Shown piece by piece: positions 1 to 11,000 of a stretch of 46,285 nt of DNA. How positions within the stretch are numbered: the first letter of the stretch is position 1; each line of letters opens with the position of its first letter. A program made the position numbers and the translations under genes. The DNA is taken from positions 1 through 46,285 of the forward strand of contig JAICJG010000007.1 in NCBI GenBank assembly GCA_025928585.1. Reading direction: 5' to 3'. The DNA comes from Rhodanobacteraceae bacterium (lineage in GTDB: Bacteria; Pseudomonadota; Gammaproteobacteria; Xanthomonadales; Rhodanobacteraceae). The notes beneath the pieces are model-generated. The model was not told the origin of the DNA. It saw only the letters and a list, made by a program, of their open reading frames with translations, and made no database searches.

Positions 1-405
1 CGGCAGATCGCACAACTCCGCGACTGGCGAGAACGGTGGCGGGACGGTGCGATCAAGCTGCATGTGCTGCGCCGACTGTTGCGCCTCCGGGCCGCGGAAC
101 CGGAGCTCTTCTCGGAAGGCGCCTATCGCCCCCTCGAGCTGCCCGACGTGGCCGACGACAGCGCGATCGCGTTCGAGCGTGTGAATGGAGCTCGTCGCAC
201 GGTCATTGCCGCAATCCTGCGCGCGCAGGATGCGGTCACCGTTGCGGACAGTCTCTCACGCGCAATTGTGCCACCCGATGGCGGAGACTTTATCGATGTC
301 CTGAGCGGCGTACGTTTGCGGGCGGCTGCGCCGTCGTCGCCCGATTTGCTGTTCACGCACCTGCCCGCCGCCGTGTTGCTGGAACAGGGCGGCACCCGCG
401 CGTGA
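1..405 (+). CDS. treY: Malto-oligosyltrehalose synthase, C-terminal fragment (5' end outside window)
   Basis: The reading frame is open from base 1 and ends at TGA 403-405, leaving 134 C-terminal residues. The text resembles the end of TreY, the GH13 enzyme that isomerises the reducing end of maltodextrins to a trehalosyl unit: it has the RDW..RW.DG.IK helix, then LRRLLRLRAAEPELF and a GAYRPLEL beta segment, and ends in a short hydrophobic strand. TreY normally works with TreZ to release trehalose from glycogen, which fits the sugar-phosphate genes that follow. The catalytic barrel lies upstream of the window, so the call rests on the tail only. Another GH13 enzyme is possible but less likely. 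Confidence 0.72.
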   Translation, partial: RQIAQLRDWRERWRDGAIKLHVLRRLLRLRAAEPELFSEGAYRPLELPDVADDSAIAFERVNGARRTVIAAILRAQDAVTVADSLSRAIVPPDGGDFIDVLSGVRLRAAAPSSPDLLFTHLPAAVLLEQGGTRA

Positions 406-437
406 GTTGGGGCGCGGATTCAGCGCCGTCGGCATCC

Positions 438-830
438 CTATTCGGGATGGATGATGTTGCCGTCGCGCGCGGGATGCGTCGGGTAGTGCTGCCGGATCTC
501 GCTTGCGAAGGTCGGCTCGGCGAAATTCGGCCAGTGGTCCTCGTCGAAGCCTGGCGCGTCCTTCAGGCGCTCCTTCGGGACGTCGAGTATCAAGCGTTCG
601 GTTTCCGCATCGACCCGGAAGTTCTCCCAGGGGATCGCAAACAACTTGTTGCCGATGCCGAGGACGCCGCCGAACGACAGCACCCCATAGGCGATCTTGC
701 CGCTGGCCGTGTCGATCATGAAGTCCTTGAGGTCGCCGAGGGATTCATCCTGCGGGTTGCGGACGTGGGCGCCGACCAGCGTGGATGCCGAGAGGAAGCG
801 TGAAGAAAGGAATTTGACGGGCTCGGTCAT
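438..830 (-). CDS. PRC-barrel domain protein
   Basis: This 130-residue protein has a PRC-barrel over roughly residues 10-85 (STLVGAHVRNPQDESLGDLKDFMID, then a conserved YGVLSFGGVLGIGNKLFAIPW strand pair). The C-terminal tail is rich in charged and aromatic residues. PRC-barrel proteins of this small cytoplasmic type are common in proteobacteria, often near stress genes, and their function is usually unknown. The ATG at 828-830 is chosen because AAGGAG lies just upstream on the minus strand; the longer open frame up to 1007 has no such support. The neighbour at 1004-1246 is on the same strand, 173 bases upstream. Confidence 0.85.
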   Translation of the reverse strand: MTEPVKFLSSRFLSASTLVGAHVRNPQDESLGDLKDFMIDTASGKIAYGVLSFGGVLGIGNKLFAIPWENFRVDAETERLILDVPKERLKDAPGFDEDHWPNFAEPTFASEIRQHYPTHPARDGNIIHPE

Positions 831-1003
831 GTGGGTGCTCCTTGCGGTGAATGCGCCTTGGACTGCTGCGCGCGCGATCCTCCCACAGCCTAGAGACCGG
901 GTACTGAACACCAACGATATCCGTCTTCGCGCCTGCCTTGGCCCCACGCAACCGGATGTTCTGACGCGCCATGCCACCGAACCGCACATGACACGACCTG
1001 CAT

Positions 1004-1246
1004 TCACCTGGCGAGCCTGGTCAGCGCCCTGCCCTTGTGCGCCGCGACGTGGTCGGTCTTGTCGCTCTTGATCTCGTATTGCGGATCGTCCTTGCTGGCG
1101 CGGTGGGTGTGGCCCTTGTAGGCGAAGTCGCTGGTGTGCACCTTGATGATGGTGCCGCTGACGTGCCCGGCCTCGGAGTTCCAGCCGACGTGGTCGCCGA
1201 CCTTGAAGCGCGGCGGGGCCGACTGTTTATCCTTGCCGTTGCTCAT
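1004..1246 (-). CDS. DUF2945 (hypervirulence-associated, TUDOR-like) protein
   Basis: An 80-residue protein with the DUF2945 pattern: a basic N-terminus, then FKVGDHVGWNSEAGHVSGTI, then a second beta segment containing YKGHTHRASKDDPQYEIKSDKT, and a basic, Ala-rich tail. The family folds as a small SH3/TUDOR-like barrel. In fungi a relative was named hypervirulence-associated; in bacteria it is a small soluble protein of unknown role, often encoded beside general-stress genes. Here it sits upstream of the PRC-barrel gene on the same strand, which would fit a stress-induced pair, though no promoter was recognised. Confidence 0.85.
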   Translation of the reverse strand: MSNGKDKQSAPPRFKVGDHVGWNSEAGHVSGTIIKVHTSDFAYKGHTHRASKDDPQYEIKSDKTDHVAAHKGRALTRLAR

Positions 1247-1435
1247 GGCACCGAGCCCTCTTCGTTCCTGGCAACCAGAAATTGAACCTCGAATACTCTT
1301 TCCCGGGATTCATTCGCGACATCCATGGCGCTCACCCTTCGGGCCGGCCGCCTTCGCCGCTCGCGGTTGCAGCCCTGCAAACGCTGTTCGCTGCGCTTCA
1401 TCCGGGCGGCGCTACGCGAAGGTCCGGCGGTACCG
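1247..1435. repeat. Intergenic stretch with two dispersed-repeat motifs
   Basis: No gene is supported here. Bases 1327-1344 match, as reverse complement, the 18-mer at 31456-31473 exactly. Bases 1396-1407 carry the cttcatccgggc core that recurs inverted at the end of pgl (around 14698-14711). The stretch lies upstream of DUF2945 and downstream of the pgm stop, so it may also hold the 3' end of the pgm operon transcript. The repeat call rests on shared words within this window only. Confidence 0.45.
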
Positions 1436-3085
1436 TCAGGAAATCGCCTTGTCCACCACCTGCTGGGCTTCCGCGAGGATCGCGTCGAGGTGCTGGCGGT
1501 CCCGGAAGCTCTCGGCGTAAATCTTGTAGATGTCCTCGGTACCCGATGGCCGGGCTGCGAACCAGCCATGTTCCGCGATGACCTTGATGCCGCCGATGGG
1601 CGCACCGTTGCCGGGCGCCTTGTCGAGAATGTGCACCACCTTGCTGCCGGCCAGGCTATCGAGCTCTATTTCATCGGAGGATAGCTTGGCAAGCTTCTGT
1701 TTCTGCTGCGCATTGGCGACTGCCTGCACGCGGTCGCTGCACGGTGACCCGAACTCGTCCGCAATAGACCGGTAGCATTCGCCGGGATCGCGGCCCGATC
1801 TGGCAGTGATTTCCGCCGACAACAGCGCCGGCACGATACCGTCCTTGTCGGTGGTCCAGGCGCCGCCGTCCCGGCGCAGGAAAGTCGCGCCCGCGCTCTC
1901 CTCGCCCGCGAACGCGAGCGATCCGTCGGCCAGTCCCGGCGCGAACCACTTGAAGCCGACCGGGACCTCGTACAGCTTTCGTCCCAGCCTTTCTGCGACC
2001 CGATCGATCAGCGCGGTGCTCACGACGGTTTTCCCGATGGCGACATCGGCGGGCCATCGTTCGCGGGTACGGAACAGGAAGTCGATCATCACCGTGAGGT
2101 AATGGTTCGAGGTGAGCAATCCCGAAGAGCGGGTCACCACGCCGTGGCGGTCGTGGTCGGTATCGCACCCGAAGGCGACGTCGTACCGATCCTTCAATCC
2201 GATCAGGCGTTGCATGGCATACGGCGAGGACGGGTCCATCCGGATCTTGCCGTCCCAGTCGACTGTCATGAAAGCAAAGCGCGGGTCGACCTCCTCGCTC
2301 ACCACGGTGAGGTCGATGTTGTAGCGTTCCGCGATCAGCGACCAGTAGTGCACCCCGGCGCCGCCGAGCGGATCGACCGCGAGCTTCAACCCGGCACCAC
2401 GGATCGCATCGAAGTCGATCACCGACGCGAGATCCGACACAAAGGCGTCACGATAGTCGTGGGTCCGGGTCGTGGCCGCCGCACAGGCCTGCGCGAAGGG
2501 AACGCGCTTCACGCCCGCCAGCCGCTTCTCGAGGTACTGGTTCGCCTGGTTCTGGATCCAGCCCGTGACCTCGGTGCCGGCCGGCCCACCATTCACCGGG
2601 TTGTACTTGAAGCCGCCACTGTCCGGAGGATTGTGCGAGGGCGTGACCACGATGCCGTCGGCACGTCCGGAATCCCGCCCGCGGTTGTGGCAGACGATCG
2701 CATGCGAGATCGCGGGCGTAGGCGTGAATTCGCCACCCTTGGAGGCCAGCACCGTGACGCCGTTCGCCGCCAGTACCTCCAGCGCCGACTTGAACGCGGG
2801 CTTCGACAGCGCATGGGTGTCGTAGCCGATGTACAGCGGTCCGTCGACGGACTGTCCCGCGCGGTAGTCGCAGATCGCCTGGGTGATCGCCAGGATGTGC
2901 CACTCGTTGAAGCTGCCGTCGAGCGATGAACCGCGGTGGCCGGACGTGCCAAACGCGACGCGTTGCGAGGGTTCGGATGCATCCGGATGGATATCCGCAT
3001 AGGCGGCCAGAAGCCTGGCGACATCGACCAGGATCGAGGCGGGTGCCGGCTTGCCCGCCAACGGACTGATCTTCTCCGCGCTCAT
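1436..3085 (-). CDS. pgm: Phosphoglucomutase (alpha-D-glucose phosphate-specific)
   Basis: This 549-residue protein matches E. coli Pgm (546 residues) in length and motifs. The active-site serine loop is TPSHNPP with Ser150, the metal loop is DTDHDR at 308-313, a sugar-binding GEESAGA loop follows, and the C-terminal phosphate loop is [11 protein letters not shown]. It interconverts glucose-1-phosphate and glucose-6-phosphate in the cytoplasm. The ATG at 3083-3085 overlaps the pgi stop by 4 bases (ATGA), so the two genes are probably translationally coupled. It is the last gene of the leftward zwf-HAD-tal-pgi-pgm run. In context it would feed glucose-1-phosphate from glucan or glycogen phosphorolysis to Pgi and Zwf. 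Confidence 0.96.
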   Translation of the reverse strand: MSAEKISPLAGKPAPASILVDVARLLAAYADIHPDASEPSQRVAFGTSGHRGSSLDGSFNEWHILAITQAICDYRAGQSVDGPLYIGYDTHALSKPAFKSALEVLAANGVTVLASKGGEFTPTPAISHAIVCHNRGRDSGRADGIVVTPSHNPPDSGGFKYNPVNGGPAGTEVTGWIQNQANQYLEKRLAGVKRVPFAQACAAATTRTHDYRDAFVSDLASVIDFDAIRGAGLKLAVDPLGGAGVHYWSLIAERYNIDLTVVSEEVDPRFAFMTVDWDGKIRMDPSSPYAMQRLIGLKDRYDVAFGCDTDHDRHGVVTRSSGLLTSNHYLTVMIDFLFRTRERWPADVAIGKTVVSTALIDRVAERLGRKLYEVPVGFKWFAPGLADGSLAFAGEESAGATFLRRDGGAWTTDKDGIVPALLSAEITARSGRDPGECYRSIADEFGSPCSDRVQAVANAQQKQKLAKLSSDEIELDSLAGSKVVHILDKAPGNGAPIGGIKVIAEHGWFAARPSGTEDIYKIYAESFRDRQHLDAILAEAQQVVDKAIS

Positions 3086-4722
3086 TCGGCGCGCTCCCGG
3101 CCGCGGCGGTAGCGGCGGATCAATGCGTTGGTGGAGCTGTCGTGCTGAAGGCTGGGTTCGCTTCGATCCTGCAGCTCGGGAATCACCTTCTTCGCGAGCT
3201 GCTTGCCGAGTTCGACGCCCCACTGGTCGAACGAGTCGATGTGCCAGAGCGCGCCCTGCACGAACACGCTGTGCTCGTACAGCGCGACCAGTGTCCCGAG
3301 CGCGCGTGGCGTGAGGCGCTCCACCAGCATCGTGTTGGTCGGACGGTTGCCTTCGCATACCCGGTGGGGGACCAGCCATTGGGGGGTGCCCTCGCGGCGC
3401 ACCTGTTCGGCGGGCTTGCCGAATGCCAGCGCCTCGGTTTGCGCAAACAAATTGGCCATCAACAGATCGTGCTGTCCGGCCATCGCATTCAGCGGCTGAT
3501 TGAAACCGATGAAATCGCACGGGATCAGTCGCGTGCCCTGGTGGATCAGCTGGTAGAACGAATGCTGGCCGTTGGTGCCGGGTTCGCCCCAGTAGATCGG
3601 CCCCGTCGGACAATCGACGGGAGCACCGCCGAGCGTGACGTGCTTGCCGTTGCTCTCCATGGTCAGTTGCTGGAGGTAGGCCGGGAACCGCTTGAGATAT
3701 TGCGCGTACGGCAGCACCGCGACCGTCTGGGCGCCGAAGAAATCGTTGTACCAGATCGACAAAAGGCCCATCAGCACCGGCAGATTCTTTTCGGGCGGAG
3801 CCGTCCGGAAGTGCACGTCCATCGCATGGAAACCGGCGAGCATTTCGCGGAACCCGGCGGGCCCGATCGCCAGCATCGTCGACAGCCCGATCGCGGAATC
3901 CATCGAGTAGCGGCCACCGACCCAGTCCCAGAACCCGAACATGTTGTCGGTATCGATCCCGAACTTCGTGACTTCGTCGGCGTTGGTCGAAACGGCAACG
4001 AAGTGCTTCGCCACGGCGGCCTCGTCGCCGCCCAGCGCCTGCAGGCACCAGTCGCGTGCCGCGTGTGCGTTGGCGAGGGTTTCCAGGGTGGTGAAGGTCT
4101 TGGAGCAGACAATGAAGAGCGTCTCGGCCGCATCGAGATCGGCGGTCGCCTCGACGAAATCGGTGGGATCGACGTTCGAAACGAACCGGAACGTCATGTC
4201 GCGGCGGCTGTAGTGCTTCAGGGCTTCGTACGCCATCACGGGGCCCAGGTCGGAGCCGCCGATGCCGATGCTGATGACGTTCCGGATCGGCTTGCCGCTG
4301 TGCCCCCGCCACTCGCCGGAACGCACCTTCTCGCTGAAAGCAGCCATGCGGTCCAGCACCGCGTGCACTTCCGGCACCACGTCCTTGCCATCGACCACGA
4401 TGCGTTCGTCACGAGGAGCGCGCAGCGCAATGTGCAGGACCGCGCGATGCTCGGTTTCGTTGACCCTGTCGCCACGGAACATCGCCTCGCGCCGCCCGAA
4501 CACGCCGCGGGCCTTGGCGAGCCGCTGCAGCAGGCGCAGCGTATCCGCCGTCACGAGGTTCTTCGAATAGTCGAGATAGACCCCGGCGCCTTCGACCACC
4601 AGCCGCGTCCCGCGCGCGGGATCGCCGGCGAACAGCTCCTTGAGGGTCGTGCCGCGCAAGCCGTGCCAATGGCTCGCCAGCGCCTTCCACTCCGGGGAAC
4701 TTCGCAGCGACGACACCGTCAT
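3082..4722 (-). CDS. pgi: Glucose-6-phosphate isomerase
   Basis: A 546-residue phosphoglucose isomerase, the usual size for the bacterial enzyme. Seen in order: the SIS-domain loop [11 protein letters not shown], the phosphate-binding SKTFTTLET, the PGI signature DWVGGRYS, the catalytic-glutamate segment TMESNGK, and [18 protein letters not shown] with the catalytic histidine. It interconverts glucose-6-phosphate and fructose-6-phosphate. The start overlaps the tal stop by 4 bases and the stop overlaps the pgm start, placing it in the middle of a coupled operon. This joins the product of the transaldolase branch (fructose-6-phosphate) back to the Zwf substrate, allowing a pentose phosphate cycle. 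Confidence 0.97.
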   Translation of the reverse strand: MTVSSLRSSPEWKALASHWHGLRGTTLKELFAGDPARGTRLVVEGAGVYLDYSKNLVTADTLRLLQRLAKARGVFGRREAMFRGDRVNETEHRAVLHIALRAPRDERIVVDGKDVVPEVHAVLDRMAAFSEKVRSGEWRGHSGKPIRNVISIGIGGSDLGPVMAYEALKHYSRRDMTFRFVSNVDPTDFVEATADLDAAETLFIVCSKTFTTLETLANAHAARDWCLQALGGDEAAVAKHFVAVSTNADEVTKFGIDTDNMFGFWDWVGGRYSMDSAIGLSTMLAIGPAGFREMLAGFHAMDVHFRTAPPEKNLPVLMGLLSIWYNDFFGAQTVAVLPYAQYLKRFPAYLQQLTMESNGKHVTLGGAPVDCPTGPIYWGEPGTNGQHSFYQLIHQGTRLIPCDFIGFNQPLNAMAGQHDLLMANLFAQTEALAFGKPAEQVRREGTPQWLVPHRVCEGNRPTNTMLVERLTPRALGTLVALYEHSVFVQGALWHIDSFDQWGVELGKQLAKKVIPELQDRSEPSLQHDSSTNALIRRYRRGRERAE

Positions 4723-5825
4723 GCGCGCGCCCCCTCGCCCGCCGCCTTCGGCCCCAGCTTCGATGTCTTCTGGTCGAGCTTGCCCAAAAGATCGCTCCAG
4801 GACTTGACGAATTTTTCGGCGCCTTCCTTCTGCAGTCGTCCGGCGAGCGCCGCATCATCGATGCCGGCGGCGTTGAATTCGTCAATCACCTTCTCGCAAT
4901 CGCCGCCGTCGTCCGGCATGCTGCCGCGCAGCTTCCCGTGGTCGGCGAACGCGAGCAGGGTTTCGTCCGGCATGGTGTTGATGGTGCCGGGGGCGGCCAG
5001 CGCTTCCACGTAGAGGGTGTCGGACGCCTTGGGATCCTTGGTGCCGGTGCTGGCCCACAACAGCCGCTGCGGATGCACGCCGGCGGCGACGAGTTTCTGC
5101 CAGCGCGGCGTTTCGCGGAATTCCTGCCAGGCCTTCCAGGTCCGCTGGCTGATCGCGATGCCGAGGCGGTCCTTGAGTTCGCCAGGAACCTTGTCCGCCA
5201 CCGCCACGTCCCAGCGGCTGACGAACAGCGACACCACCGAATCGACACTGGGATCGAGCCCCTCGCTGATCCGCCGCTCGATCCCGCGCATCCACGCCTC
5301 GGCCGCGGCGAGCGTCTGCTCGCGCGAGAACAGCAGGGTGACGTTGACCGGAATGCCGCGGTAGATCGACTCCTCGATCGCCGGGATGCCGGCGGGCGTG
5401 CCGGGAATCTTGATGAACAGGTTGTCGCGGCGGGCCTTGTGGTGCAGCACCCGCGCGGACTCGATCGATCCTTCGGTGTCGTCGGCCAGCAGCGGGGAAA
5501 CCTCGAGCGACACGAATCCGTCCTCGCCGTCGCTGGCGTCGAACGCGGGGCGGAACAAGTCGGCCGCACGGCGCAAGTCCTGCAACGCGAGCTCGAAGAA
5601 CATCTCCTCGCCCGACTTGCCTTCGGCCAGCAGTTCGGCAATGGCGTCGTCGTAGTCGCTGCCGCCGGAAATCGCCTTGTCGAAGATCGACGGGTTGGAG
5701 GTCAGTCCGGTGACGTGCTGCTCGTCGATGTAGCGGGCGAGCGTGCCGTCGTCGAGCATCCCGCGGGTGATGTTGTCGAGCCAGATGCTCTGGCCGAGGT
5801 CGCGCAATTGCCGGGTCGGGTTCAT
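4719..5825 (-). CDS. tal: Transaldolase
   Basis: This 368-residue protein is of the longer transaldolase type, rather than the 317-residue TalB form. The N-terminus has [13 protein letters not shown] and the family motif [15 protein letters not shown]. The Schiff-base lysine lies in [18 protein letters not shown], followed by NVTLLFS. The C-terminal part has the [10 protein letters not shown] strand. The enzyme moves a dihydroxyacetone unit from sedoheptulose-7-phosphate to glyceraldehyde-3-phosphate. The ATG is supported by GGAG 8 bases upstream on the minus strand. It lies between the HAD phosphatase gene (4-base gap) and pgi (4-base overlap). No transketolase gene is in the window. Confidence 0.95.
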   Translation of the reverse strand: MNPTRQLRDLGQSIWLDNITRGMLDDGTLARYIDEQHVTGLTSNPSIFDKAISGGSDYDDAIAELLAEGKSGEEMFFELALQDLRRAADLFRPAFDASDGEDGFVSLEVSPLLADDTEGSIESARVLHHKARRDNLFIKIPGTPAGIPAIEESIYRGIPVNVTLLFSREQTLAAAEAWMRGIERRISEGLDPSVDSVVSLFVSRWDVAVADKVPGELKDRLGIAISQRTWKAWQEFRETPRWQKLVAAGVHPQRLLWASTGTKDPKASDTLYVEALAAPGTINTMPDETLLAFADHGKLRGSMPDDGGDCEKVIDEFNAAGIDDAALAGRLQKEGAEKFVKSWSDLLGKLDQKTSKLGPKAAGEGARA

Positions 5826-5829
5826 GGAT

Positions 5830-6528
5830 TCACTCCGTAGTCGTGGCGGGTGGCGCCGGTGATCGGAACGCTTGGGCGCCGAGGGCGCGCAGTTCGCCGA
5901 TGCCTGCGAGTTCGATTTGCGCGGCGGGGTATTCCCTTCGCGCGGCGGGATCTGTGGCGTAATGGCCCTGGCGGACGAACACCGTGGTGAGGCGATCGCC
6001 CCAGCGACGCTTCATGGCGTCGAGGACGCGCAGCTTGTCCTCGACCATCACGTAATGATCCGCCGGGTGGCGGCGGGCCACGTCGTCCAACATGCGCTCC
6101 TTGTGGACATAGATCAAGACCCTGCCCTCCACCGCATCGGTGATGCCGGACACGTCGATCTTGCGCGGCTGCAGCACGACGTCGCCGTCGGACAGCACCA
6201 CGCAGGTGCCGAACCGCGACAGGTGCCGGATCGCATCAAGGGCACCGGGGTACAGCCGTTCGGCGAAGTTGTAGTCGAGCAGGAACGCGGCCACCTGCTG
6301 CGCGCGCGGTTCATCCCCGCACACCAGCCGGAACTTCTGGACCGCGCCGAGGTAGTCGGCATACCCCAGCTCGCGGCGCAGGTCTTCGTAGATGTCCCAG
6401 TACCTACGCGCGGCGTCGGCACCGAACGCCTGCGTGAGGTAACGGTCGATGTCGGCATACACCGCATCGTTGTCGAGCAGCGTGTTGTCGACATCGAGCA
6501 GGAAAACGAGGGACGCCGCCGGGTTCAT
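5830..6528 (-). CDS. HAD-family hydrolase in the pentose phosphate operon
   Basis: A 232-residue HAD-superfamily protein. Motif I is [13 protein letters not shown] (nucleophile and acid/base aspartates about residues 11 and 13). A helical cap follows, then motif II in CVVLSDGD, a lysine in VHKERML for motif III, and the acidic motif IV in [11 protein letters not shown]. The layout suggests a soluble phosphomonoesterase of the phosphoglycolate-phosphatase-like type. Its ATG overlaps the zwf stop by 4 bases and tal begins 4 bases after its stop, so it is made together with pentose phosphate enzymes. The substrate is unknown; a sugar-phosphate or a metabolite-repair role is inferred from position only. 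The tail is Pro/Ala/Thr-rich. Confidence 0.87.
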   Translation of the reverse strand: MNPAASLVFLLDVDNTLLDNDAVYADIDRYLTQAFGADAARRYWDIYEDLRRELGYADYLGAVQKFRLVCGDEPRAQQVAAFLLDYNFAERLYPGALDAIRHLSRFGTCVVLSDGDVVLQPRKIDVSGITDAVEGRVLIYVHKERMLDDVARRHPADHYVMVEDKLRVLDAMKRRWGDRLTTVFVRQGHYATDPAARREYPAAQIELAGIGELRALGAQAFRSPAPPATTTE

Positions 6529-7925
6529 TTGCCGTTCCCCGGCGGCGGTTCGAGCCGGGGATCGTTCCAGCCGCCGGCATCGGCGATCAGCGCGTCGGCC
6601 TGTTTCGGTCCCCAGGTTCCGGGTTTGTATTTGTGGACCGGCACCTTGTTGCCGAGGATCGGATCGAGCACCCGCCACGCCTCCTCGACGCAATCGTCGC
6701 GGGTGAACAGGACCGAATCACCCTGGATCGCATCACCGAGCAGCCGCTCGTAGGGCGCCCTGGCGGCCCGGATGTTGCGATGCGCAACCAACTCCACCGG
6801 GTGGCCGCGCATGGCTTCGCCGGGCTGCTTGACCCGCGCCCCCAGCGAGATCACCACGTCGGGGCTCAGCCGGAAACGGAAGAAGTTCACCGCGCCGTCA
6901 CCCGGCACGCCGTCGAACACTTGTTGCGGCGGGTTCTTCAGCCGCACCAGCACCTCGGTGCATTTCACCGGCAGCCGCTTGCCGGCACGGATGAAGAAAG
7001 GCACGCCCGCCCAGCGCCAGGTATCCATGCGGATGCGCAGTGCGGCGAAGGTTTCCACCTTTGAACTCCGGGCGACACCGGGCTCATGGTGGTAGCCGTC
7101 GAACTGGCCGCGCACCACGTCGCCGGCCTCGAGCGGGCGCATCGAACGGAACAGCCGCAGCTTCTCGTCGCGCATCGCATCGGAGCTGCGATCGACGGGC
7201 GCGCCCATCGTGAGCAGCGCCAGCACCTGCAGCATGTGGTTCTGGACCACGTCGCGGATCGCGCCCACTTCGTCGTAGAACTTGCCGCGCCCCTCGATGC
7301 CGAAGTCCTCGGCCATCGTGATCTGCATGCTGGCGATGTGGTTGCGATTCCAGATGGGCTCGAGCAACGAGTTGGCGAAGCGGAAATACAGGAGGTTCTG
7401 CACCGGCTCCTTGCCGAGGTAGTGGTCGATGCGGAAGATGTCGTGCTCGTCGAAGAACCGGTGCAGGACCCGGTTCAGTTCGCGCGCCGACTTGAGGTCC
7501 CGACCGAACGGCTTCTCGACCACCACCCGCGCGCCGCGCGCGCAGCCGGCGGCATCCAGCCCCTTGACCACGGTCTCGAACATGCTCGGTGGAATCGCGA
7601 GGTAGTGCAGAGGATGCCTGGCCTTGCCCAGGCACTCGCGCAGGTGCGCGAAGGTCGCGGGATCGTTGTAGTCGCCGTTGACGAACTGCAGCAACCGGCA
7701 CAACTTGTCCGCGGCCTTGCGATGGATACCGCCGTGCGCCCGCAGGCTCGCGCGCGCACGCTCGCGCAGGCGCTCGAGGTTCCAGTCCGAACGTGCCACG
7801 CCGATGATCGGGATATCGAAGTTGTCGGCGTGGATCAAGCCTTGCAGGGCCGGGAAGATCTGCTTGTAGGCGAGGTCGCCGGTGGCGCCAAAAAACACGA
7901 ATGCATCGGACGTTGCCGCGGTCAT
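6525..7925 (-). CDS. zwf: Glucose-6-phosphate 1-dehydrogenase
   Basis: A 466-residue G6PD. The N-terminal nucleotide-binding loop is FGATGDLAY at 12-20, EKPFG is at 137-141, and the active-site signature RIDHYLGKE is at 165-173, followed by RFAN and WNRNHI. It oxidises glucose-6-phosphate to 6-phosphogluconolactone, the substrate of the Pgl encoded at 13991. The start ATG at 7923-7925 has AAGGA upstream. It is the first gene of the coupled run zwf-HAD-tal-pgi-pgm. A 164-base gap with an inverted repeat separates it from the GH94 gene upstream, so it may have its own promoter as well as read-through. Confidence 0.96.
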   Translation of the reverse strand: MTAATSDAFVFFGATGDLAYKQIFPALQGLIHADNFDIPIIGVARSDWNLERLRERARASLRAHGGIHRKAADKLCRLLQFVNGDYNDPATFAHLRECLGKARHPLHYLAIPPSMFETVVKGLDAAGCARGARVVVEKPFGRDLKSARELNRVLHRFFDEHDIFRIDHYLGKEPVQNLLYFRFANSLLEPIWNRNHIASMQITMAEDFGIEGRGKFYDEVGAIRDVVQNHMLQVLALLTMGAPVDRSSDAMRDEKLRLFRSMRPLEAGDVVRGQFDGYHHEPGVARSSKVETFAALRIRMDTWRWAGVPFFIRAGKRLPVKCTEVLVRLKNPPQQVFDGVPGDGAVNFFRFRLSPDVVISLGARVKQPGEAMRGHPVELVAHRNIRAARAPYERLLGDAIQGDSVLFTRDDCVEEAWRVLDPILGNKVPVHKYKPGTWGPKQADALIADAGGWNDPRLEPPPGNGK

Positions 7926-8020
7926 CGAGGGGATCCTTCAGTGAAAGTCTGGTTTGCGCTGATCGGTCCTCCACCCCATCGCCACGCTTCCACGTCCCCA
8001 AAACCATTGCTGCGCAACGG

Positions 8021-8052
8021 TTTCCGCCCGCCTTGATTCGAGGGGGCGGAAA
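8021..8052 (-). terminator. Inverted repeat between GH94 gene and zwf
   Basis: Bases 8021-8029 (tttccgccc) are the exact reverse complement of 8044-8052 (gggcggaaa), and a further cct/agg pair extends the stem inside. It lies 37 bases past the GH94 stop on the minus strand. No clear run of U follows in that direction, so it may be a partial terminator, an RNA-processing hairpin, or part of the zwf leader. Confidence 0.4.
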
Positions 8053-8089
8053 GTCCGGAACTGTTTCGGCAGGGTGGACCAGAGGCTCC

Positions 8090-11000
8090 TCAGATCAGCA
8101 TGGTGGCGTGGATGAGATGGGTTTGTCCGTCGTCGTGCAGCTCGATGCCGGCGCCGGGATCCTGCAACCGTACACCATCGACCTCCACGCTGGCGATGCC
8201 GCGGCAGGCGTGGCCGGGATTCTCCACCTCGATCCGGAAGCGTGTCCCGGCGCGCAGGTACTCGAATGCATAGCCCTTCCAGCGACGCGGCAGGCACGGA
8301 TCAAGCAGCAAGCGGTCGCCGCGCAGGCGGATGCCGAGCACCCATTCGACGATCGCGCGATAAAGCCAGCCAGCGGAGCCGGTATACCAGGTCCAGCCGC
8401 CGCGGCCGACGTGCGGGGCGACCGAATAGACGTCCGCGCACTCGACGTACGGTTCGACCTGGTAGCGTGCCACCTTTTCGGGCGTGTCGGACTTCCGGAT
8501 CGGATCGAAAATTTCCAGCAGCTCGCCGGCCTTGTCGCCGTCGCCCTGCATCGCGAACGCAATCAGCGACCAGATCGAGCCGTGGGTGTACTGGCCGCCG
8601 TTCTCGCGGAGCCCCGGCGGATAGCCCTTGATGTACCCGGGGTCGCGCTCCGTTTCATCGAAGGGCTCGGTGAACAGTGCGACGAGCCCGTCGCCCGGGC
8701 GCACCAGTTGCTCGTTCACTGCGCGCATCGCCGCACGGGCGCGCTCCGGATCACCCGCGCCGCTGATCACGGACCAAGACTGGGCCATGGATTCGATCCG
8801 GCACTCACGGTCGCGCGAGCTGCCGAGCGGCGTGCCGTCATCGTAGAACGCACGCCGGTACCAGGCGCCGTCCCATGCCTTGGTTTCCGCGGCGAGTTGC
8901 AGGGCGCGCACGTGGTCACGCCAGCGGGCGGCACGTTGATCGCCACGCGCTTCGGCAAAAGGTGCGAAGTCGGCGATGACCTTGCACAGGAACCACGCCA
9001 TCCAGACGCTCTCGCCCGTGCCGCCCGCGCCGACGCGGTTCATGCCGTCGTTCCAGTCGCCGGTGCCGATCAGCGGCAGCCCGTGCACCCCGGTGGCGAG
9101 GCTGGTGTCGATCGCCCGCGCGCAGTGTTCGAAGAGGGTGCCCGATCTCGCCGAACATCCGGGTTCGAAAAACGCGTCGCTTTGCCCGGTCGCCAGCGCA
9201 TCGCCGTGCAGGAACGGCACGTCGGCGCCGAGGATCGCGGCATCGCCGGTGGTCTCGACATAATGCGCGACCGCGAATGGCAGCCACAGCCGGTCGTCCA
9301 CGATCCGCGTGCGCACGCCCTTGCCGCTCGGCGGCAGCCACCAGTGCTGGGCGTCGCCCTCCTCGAACTGCCGTGACGCGGCCATCAGGATGTGCGCGCG
9401 CGCGAGGTCCGGCCGCGCGATGCACAGGGCCCCGATGTCCTGCAATTGGTCGCGGAAACCAAAGGCGCCGCTCGCCTGGTAGAAGCCGGTGCGCGCCCAC
9501 AGCCGGCAGGCGAGCACCTGGTATGGCAGGCAACGGTTGACCAGCAGGTCGAGCGAGCGGTGCGGCGTTTCGACCTGCAACGGGCCGAGGACGCTGTTCC
9601 ATGTCGCCTCGACCTCCGTGAGCACCGCATCGAAATCGCAGCCACGGTAACGGTCGACCAGCCGCTCCGCCGTGGCGCGATCGCTGCCCTCGCCCAGCAG
9701 GAACAGCAGGTCACGGCTGGTACCGGGCTCGAGTTCCACCACGGCAACCGACGCGCTGCGCAGGTTGGCGTCGCTGACCAGCTGCGCGCCGTCGGCGCCG
9801 CACGCGACGAAGGCGACCTCGTCCGCGAACTCCGGGCGCGAGGCGTTTCGCGCGAACACGGCGCCACGCGCGGCGTCGGGTTCGAGTTGGGTGGTCGGGC
9901 GCGGGTCGTGGCCGATCGGCCCGAGCCGCCAGTTGGCGACCGCGGCGACCGCGATTTGGCGGGTACGCCGTCCGCGATTGTGCAGCCGCAGGCGCGACAG
10001 CTTGACCGGATCGGACGCGGCCACGCATTGCACGAGTTCCGATTCGATCCCGTGCACGCTTGCATCGAACCGCGCGTAGCCGGGGCCGAAGCGCGCGAGG
10101 TAGGTCGCCCCGCCCGCGCGGATCGGCGCCGCGGTCGCGCTCCACGAACCACCGTCTTCGAGGTCCCGCAGCAACAGGCAATCGCCCGGTGGATCGCACA
10201 CCGCATCGTTCGACCATGGTGTGACCTGGTTCTGCTGGCTGTTGATGGCCCAGGTGTAGCCGCCACCCGTGGCGGTCACGAGAAACCCGAAACCCGGGTT
10301 GGCGACGACGTGCGACCACGGCACGGGCGTCGTCTGCGCCTCGTGCAGGACCACGATGTACTCGCGTCCGTCGCGGGTGAAGCCGCCGAGGCCGTTCCAG
10401 AATTCGAGATCGGCGGGTGCCGGCATCGATGCAGGCTTGCCGCCACGTACGGGGGGCGCGTGTGCGGCGCTGGACGCGGCACCCGCGATGCCTTCCGCCT
10501 CCGATGCACACGCCGATTGCCCGGCGAGCCTGCCGTTTGCGCCATCGAGCACCACCCGTGCGGAGGCCAGCAAACCGTCGAGCACGCGCTGCTCGAGGCG
10601 ATCCGCCCGCAGCACGAACACCGAACCGCGCGCCTTGTCCTGCTGCTCCTGGACCGGGACGATCGCTTTCAGCGTTGCCTCCACCGCATCGGCGTCCTTG
10701 CCGGAGGCGACATCAAGCGCCACGAGGTCGGCCGGCAACTGGCGGTTCCGCCAATACCGCTGCGCCCTCAGTAGGTCTTCCACCAGCGCGCATTCCTCCG
10801 GATGCGCGATTCGCGCGACGACGACCGGCAGGTCGCCGGAGATGCCCGCGGTCCACAACACCGGGGCGCCGCCCTCGCCCTTGGCAATCACCGCACGCGC
10901 CGGCCGCAAGGTCGGATCGTCGTACACCAGCGCGCCGGCGAGCCGCTGGCAAAGCGCTGCTTCGGCCGGTGCGATCGGGGCCCCATCCTCGTCGCGCGCA

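Noticed and set aside
3142-5013. 623-codon open frame on the plus strand opposite pgi and tal
   Set aside because: It spans the coupled pgi/tal junction in antisense and has no domain.
9160-9180. tRNA-like T-loop word gggttcgaa
   Set aside because: It lies inside the GH94 coding sequence and no cloverleaf or acceptor stem surrounds it.
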